Source: Gluconacetobacter liquefaciens (lineage in GTDB: Bacteria > Pseudomonadota > Alphaproteobacteria > Acetobacterales > Acetobacteraceae). Taken from it: a stretch of DNA of 64,000 nucleotides. The notes beneath the pieces were generated by a model. It did not search any database. It was not told the DNA's origin and saw only the letters and a program-made list of their open reading frames with translations. Position 1 is the first letter of the stretch. Each line of letters begins with the position of its first letter. The stretch covers positions 62,001-126,000 of the forward strand of contig NZ_QQAW01000005.1 of assembly GCF_003350405.1 (NCBI RefSeq), written 5' to 3'. The translations under genes were made by a program, and so were the position numbers. Shown piece after piece: positions 61,514-64,000 of the stretch.

Positions 61514-64000
61514 ATGACGCAAGGTCAAGACCCTCAACCGCCCCGGTCCCGCCGGCGGGTGCGCATCCTGTGCGCGCTCGCCGCGGCCTGCCTGGGGGCG
61601 CCGGCGTTGCTGGTTCTGGGGCTGCTGACGTGGCTCTCGTGGCGGCCGGTCGATGTCACTCCGCTGGCCCGGCTGGCCTTGGCACGCGTCCTGCCGGCCG
61701 ATGCACCGGGGCGGCAGCCCAGCCGCCTGGATCTCGGGCGGATGCGCATCGGCTGGGACTGGCTGCATCGCGGCCTAGCTGCGCCGCTGGAGGTCGCGGC
61801 CGACGACCTGCGCCTGCACCGGCCCGACGGCAGCGTGGCGGCCAGAGTGGGCGCGGTGCGGCTGGTCGTGGCCAGCGGTCCGCTGCTGCATCGGCGCTTC
61901 GTCACGCCCGAACTGGTGCTTTCCGGCGCGCGGGTGGCGCTGCTGCGGAGCCGTGACGGCGCGATCGGCCTCGATACCGGGCCGGCGCCGGTCCGTGGTG
62001 GCGGTGAGGGCCTTCCGTTCGATCCCCGGATGATGGAGCGTCTGGCGCTGGAGGATGTGGCGGTCACGCTGCGCGACGTGCCTACCGGCCAGACCTGGCA
62101 TGCCGACGGCGTGAATGCCGACCTGCATGCCGTGCATCATGCCGCCCTGTTCGGTCTCGTCGGCCATGCGGGCCTGACCCTGGCGGGGCCAGGTGTGCGC
62201 ACGTCGCTGCGGGCCGACGGTCAGGCTGACGGTGCCGCCGGGCTGGTCTGGCATCTGTCCACGACGCCGGTGACGCCCAGCGCATTGGCCCCATTGGCGC
62301 CGGGTCTGGCGCATGTCGATCTGCCCGTCTGGCTGGACGGTACGGTGCATCTTGCAGCCGGCCGGGACGGGCTGATGGCTCGCCCGGTTTCTGCGGCGCT
62401 GCGCGTGCAAACCGGCGCCGGTCGGATCGTGACGGGGCCAGGTGGCCTTATTCGCGTGGCCGATGCGCGGGCCGACGTCATCGCCGGTTTCACGCCCGAT
62501 GCCGGTGGCGGCATGCTGCCGGGCGGGACGAAGATCCGCCTGGACGCGCTGACGGCGAATCTGCTGCCGTCCGACCGTTCCGCCGGGACGCCCGCCGACA
62601 CGGTCACGCTGACGGCCCATGCCGCGCTGAATATTGCCCGCCTTGATGGTCCTGGCCCGATCGACGGGTCGGCGGATGCCACCATTCCCGCGCTCGATTT
62701 CTCGACGCTCGGCTCCTACTGGCCGGCAGGGGCGATGAAGGGCGCGCGCGCATGGGTCACGCGGAACATCACGCGCGGCGCGGCGCGCGACCTGCATGTC
62801 GCGGTTGGGTTGGGCAGCCCGGCGGGGTGGAGCGGCATCACCATGCGGTCGATGACCGGCGGCGTCAGCGGCTCGGACCTGGAACTGCACTGGCTGCGCC
62901 CGATCCCGCCGATCGACGGGGTCAATGCCGTCCTGACCTTCGAGGGGCCCGATGCGCTGTCGATCGCTTTCAGCGACGGCACTCAGACCATGGAGCGCGC
63001 CGGTCGGAATGTCGGCGTCACTGGCACCGGCCATCTGGCGGTGGGCGACGGGCATATGCGCATCACCGGCCTGATGGGAAAGGACCAGATCGGCGACATC
63101 ACCACCACCCTGCGCGGCAATCTGCGTGATGTGCTGGCCCTGTTGGCCGAACCGCGCCTGCACCTGCTCTCGCGCCATCCGGTCGCGTTCGAACGGCCCA
63201 GCGGCAATGCGCGGGTGCTGCTGCATCTGGTCCTGCCGCTGGACGACAAGGTGTCGGTCGACCAGATCCATCTGAACGGCCATGCCGACGTGGACCATCT
63301 GCATCTGGGCAACCTGGTGCAGGGGCGGGATCTGGATGACGGACGAGTGGCGCTGGATGCCACCACCGAAGGGTTGAACCTGCATGGCACGGCGTTGCTG
63401 GGCGGGATGCAGTCGGTCCTGACCTACGCCATGGATTTCCGGGGCACGCCCGATGTCCGCACCACCGAGACCGCGCATGTGCGCGCCCATGTTACGCCCG
63501 AGAGCGCGGCGCGCGCCGGTTTCGATGTCGGGCAGCGCTTTCATGGCAGCGCGGATCTGGATGTCGATTACGATCATTTCCCCGGCGGCGCCGGGCAGGT
63601 GGGCCTGAAGCTGGATCTGGCCGATGCCGCGCTGACCATCCCGGTATGGAGCAAGCAGCGGGGACAGCCGGCGGAGGCTTCTGCACGGCTGGGTCTGGAT
63701 GACGGGCGCCTGGTTTCGGTCGAGGCCATTCACGCGACGGGCCCCGACCTGCTGATCGACGGGCGCGCCACCATGGGCCGCGATGGTGGGCGTACCCTGA
63801 TCATGCGCGGCTTCCGCGTCGGCCGGTCGCGCGGCGATGCGACGGTGGGCGTCTCGCCCCGTCCGGCCGATCCGCTCCATGTGGCCGTCCATGCGTCGGT
63901 GCTGGATCTCTCGCCGCTGCTGGCCCCCACGCCGGACCCGGCGGCCCCTCCGAAAACACCCGCCAAAGCGGCCTATCACATGCCCGAGGCCGCGTCGGGC
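61514..64000 (+). CDS. Large AsmA/YhdP-like protein (DUF3971), 3' end outside the window
   Basis: An ORF of 829 codons runs from ATG 61514 to the edge without a stop. An N-terminal membrane helix lies at about residues 17-38 (LCALAAACLGAPALLVLGLL), followed by a very long periplasmic part built of repeating beta strands. The DUF3971-like block is seen at about 400 (YWPAGAMKGARAWVTRNITR, then GAARDLHVAVGL). YhdP/TamB/AsmA-like proteins form bridges that move phospholipids between inner and outer membranes, so an envelope lipid transport role is inferred. It is separated from glnE by 65 bases and transcribed divergently. Confidence 0.88.
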   Translation, partial: MTQGQDPQPPRSRRRVRILCALAAACLGAPALLVLGLLTWLSWRPVDVTPLARLALARVLPADAPGRQPSRLDLGRMRIGWDWLHRGLAAPLEVAADDLRLHRPDGSVAARVGAVRLVVASGPLLHRRFVTPELVLSGARVALLRSRDGAIGLDTGPAPVRGGGEGLPFDPRMMERLALEDVAVTLRDVPTGQTWHADGVNADLHAVHHAALFGLVGHAGLTLAGPGVRTSLRADGQADGAAGLVWHLSTTPVTPSALAPLAPGLAHVDLPVWLDGTVHLAAGRDGLMARPVSAALRVQTGAGRIVTGPGGLIRVADARADVIAGFTPDAGGGMLPGGTKIRLDALTANLLPSDRSAGTPADTVTLTAHAALNIARLDGPGPIDGSADATIPALDFSTLGSYWPAGAMKGARAWVTRNITRGAARDLHVAVGLGSPAGWSGITMRSMTGGVSGSDLELHWLRPIPPIDGVNAVLTFEGPDALSIAFSDGTQTMERAGRNVGVTGTGHLAVGDGHMRITGLMGKDQIGDITTTLRGNLRDVLALLAEPRLHLLSRHPVAFERPSGNARVLLHLVLPLDDKVSVDQIHLNGHADVDHLHLGNLVQGRDLDDGRVALDATTEGLNLHGTALLGGMQSVLTYAMDFRGTPDVRTTETAHVRAHVTPESAARAGFDVGQRFHGSADLDVDYDHFPGGAGQVGLKLDLADAALTIPVWSKQRGQPAEASARLGLDDGRLVSVEAIHATGPDLLIDGRATMGRDGGRTLIMRGFRVGRSRGDATVGVSPRPADPLHVAVHASVLDLSPLLAPTPDPAAPPKTPAKAAYHMPEAASG

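Noticed and set aside
58644-61517. 957-codon plus-strand ORF opposite glnE
   Set aside because: Antisense shadow of glnE with no recognisable domain.
61775-63979. 734-codon minus-strand ORF opposite the AsmA-like gene
   Set aside because: The plus-strand frame has a membrane helix, DUF3971-like motif and a normal start; the minus frame has none of these.

Overview
The window is GC-rich (only short AT-rich islands), gene-dense and chromosomal. Gene content and order point to an alphaproteobacterium of the family Acetobacteraceae, probably Gluconacetobacter or a close relative. This is inferred from the ffs-dnaX-ybaB-recR order, the aroA-cmk-rpsA operon beside a FYDLN/acid-tail gene, glnE beside bcp, a DUF1674 gene, a CHRD protein and a fru phosphotransferase operon. 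I saw no IS element, prophage, CRISPR array or tRNA gene.

Layout. 1-2.7 kb: end of a plsC-like acyltransferase, a CHRD secreted protein, an SMR efflux protein and two tiny ORFs. 2.7-4.9 kb: a non-coding, decayed stretch holding the remains of a cobT gene broken by frameshifts and deletions, then a 55-base AT island before a lysine/alanine-rich histone-H1-like gene. 6-12.8 kb: fumC, pyrD with a HAD gene, yqgE, and an SDR-PPK2-DUF3465 operon. 13-20.5 kb: clpA, clpS, a D-Ala-D-Ala carboxypeptidase, map and ggt. 20.7-29.8 kb: the core information block: SRP RNA, dnaX, ybaB, recR, a FolM-like reductase with folB, aroA, cmk and rpsA. 29.9-38.5 kb: a Fur-box-preceded TonB-dependent receptor, an M16 protease, a beta-lactamase-fold hydrolase, a Bfd-like ferredoxin and several small genes, two of them apparently frameshifted. 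38.8-44.1 kb: the cytochrome c maturation operon ccmC-D-E-F-G-H-I on the minus strand, with almost every junction an ATGA overlap. 46.8-53.1 kb: a fructose phosphotransferase operon fruB-fruK-fruA facing a LacI-type regulator, with two matching operators in the shared promoter region. 53.2-64 kb: AroE-like and 2-hydroxyacid dehydrogenases, aat, two tandem paralogous secreted proteins, a glycine-rich secreted protein, bcp, glnE and the start of a large AsmA/YhdP-like protein that runs off the window.

Genes that work together: ClpA, ClpS and Aat form the N-degron pathway (tagging, recognition, unfolding). FumC, DUF1674/SdhAF4 and the Ccm proteins serve the respiratory chain. The TonB receptor and Bfd are the iron-responsive pair. 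Fru proteins import and phosphorylate fructose.

The most unusual signal is a pair of about 165-bp intergenic elements (7619-7780 and 23850-24015). Their internal sequence is conserved, but their outer arms and one inner hairpin differ in sequence while staying self-complementary. This covariation is what a structured RNA would show. Both sit directly at the 3' end of a plus-strand gene.
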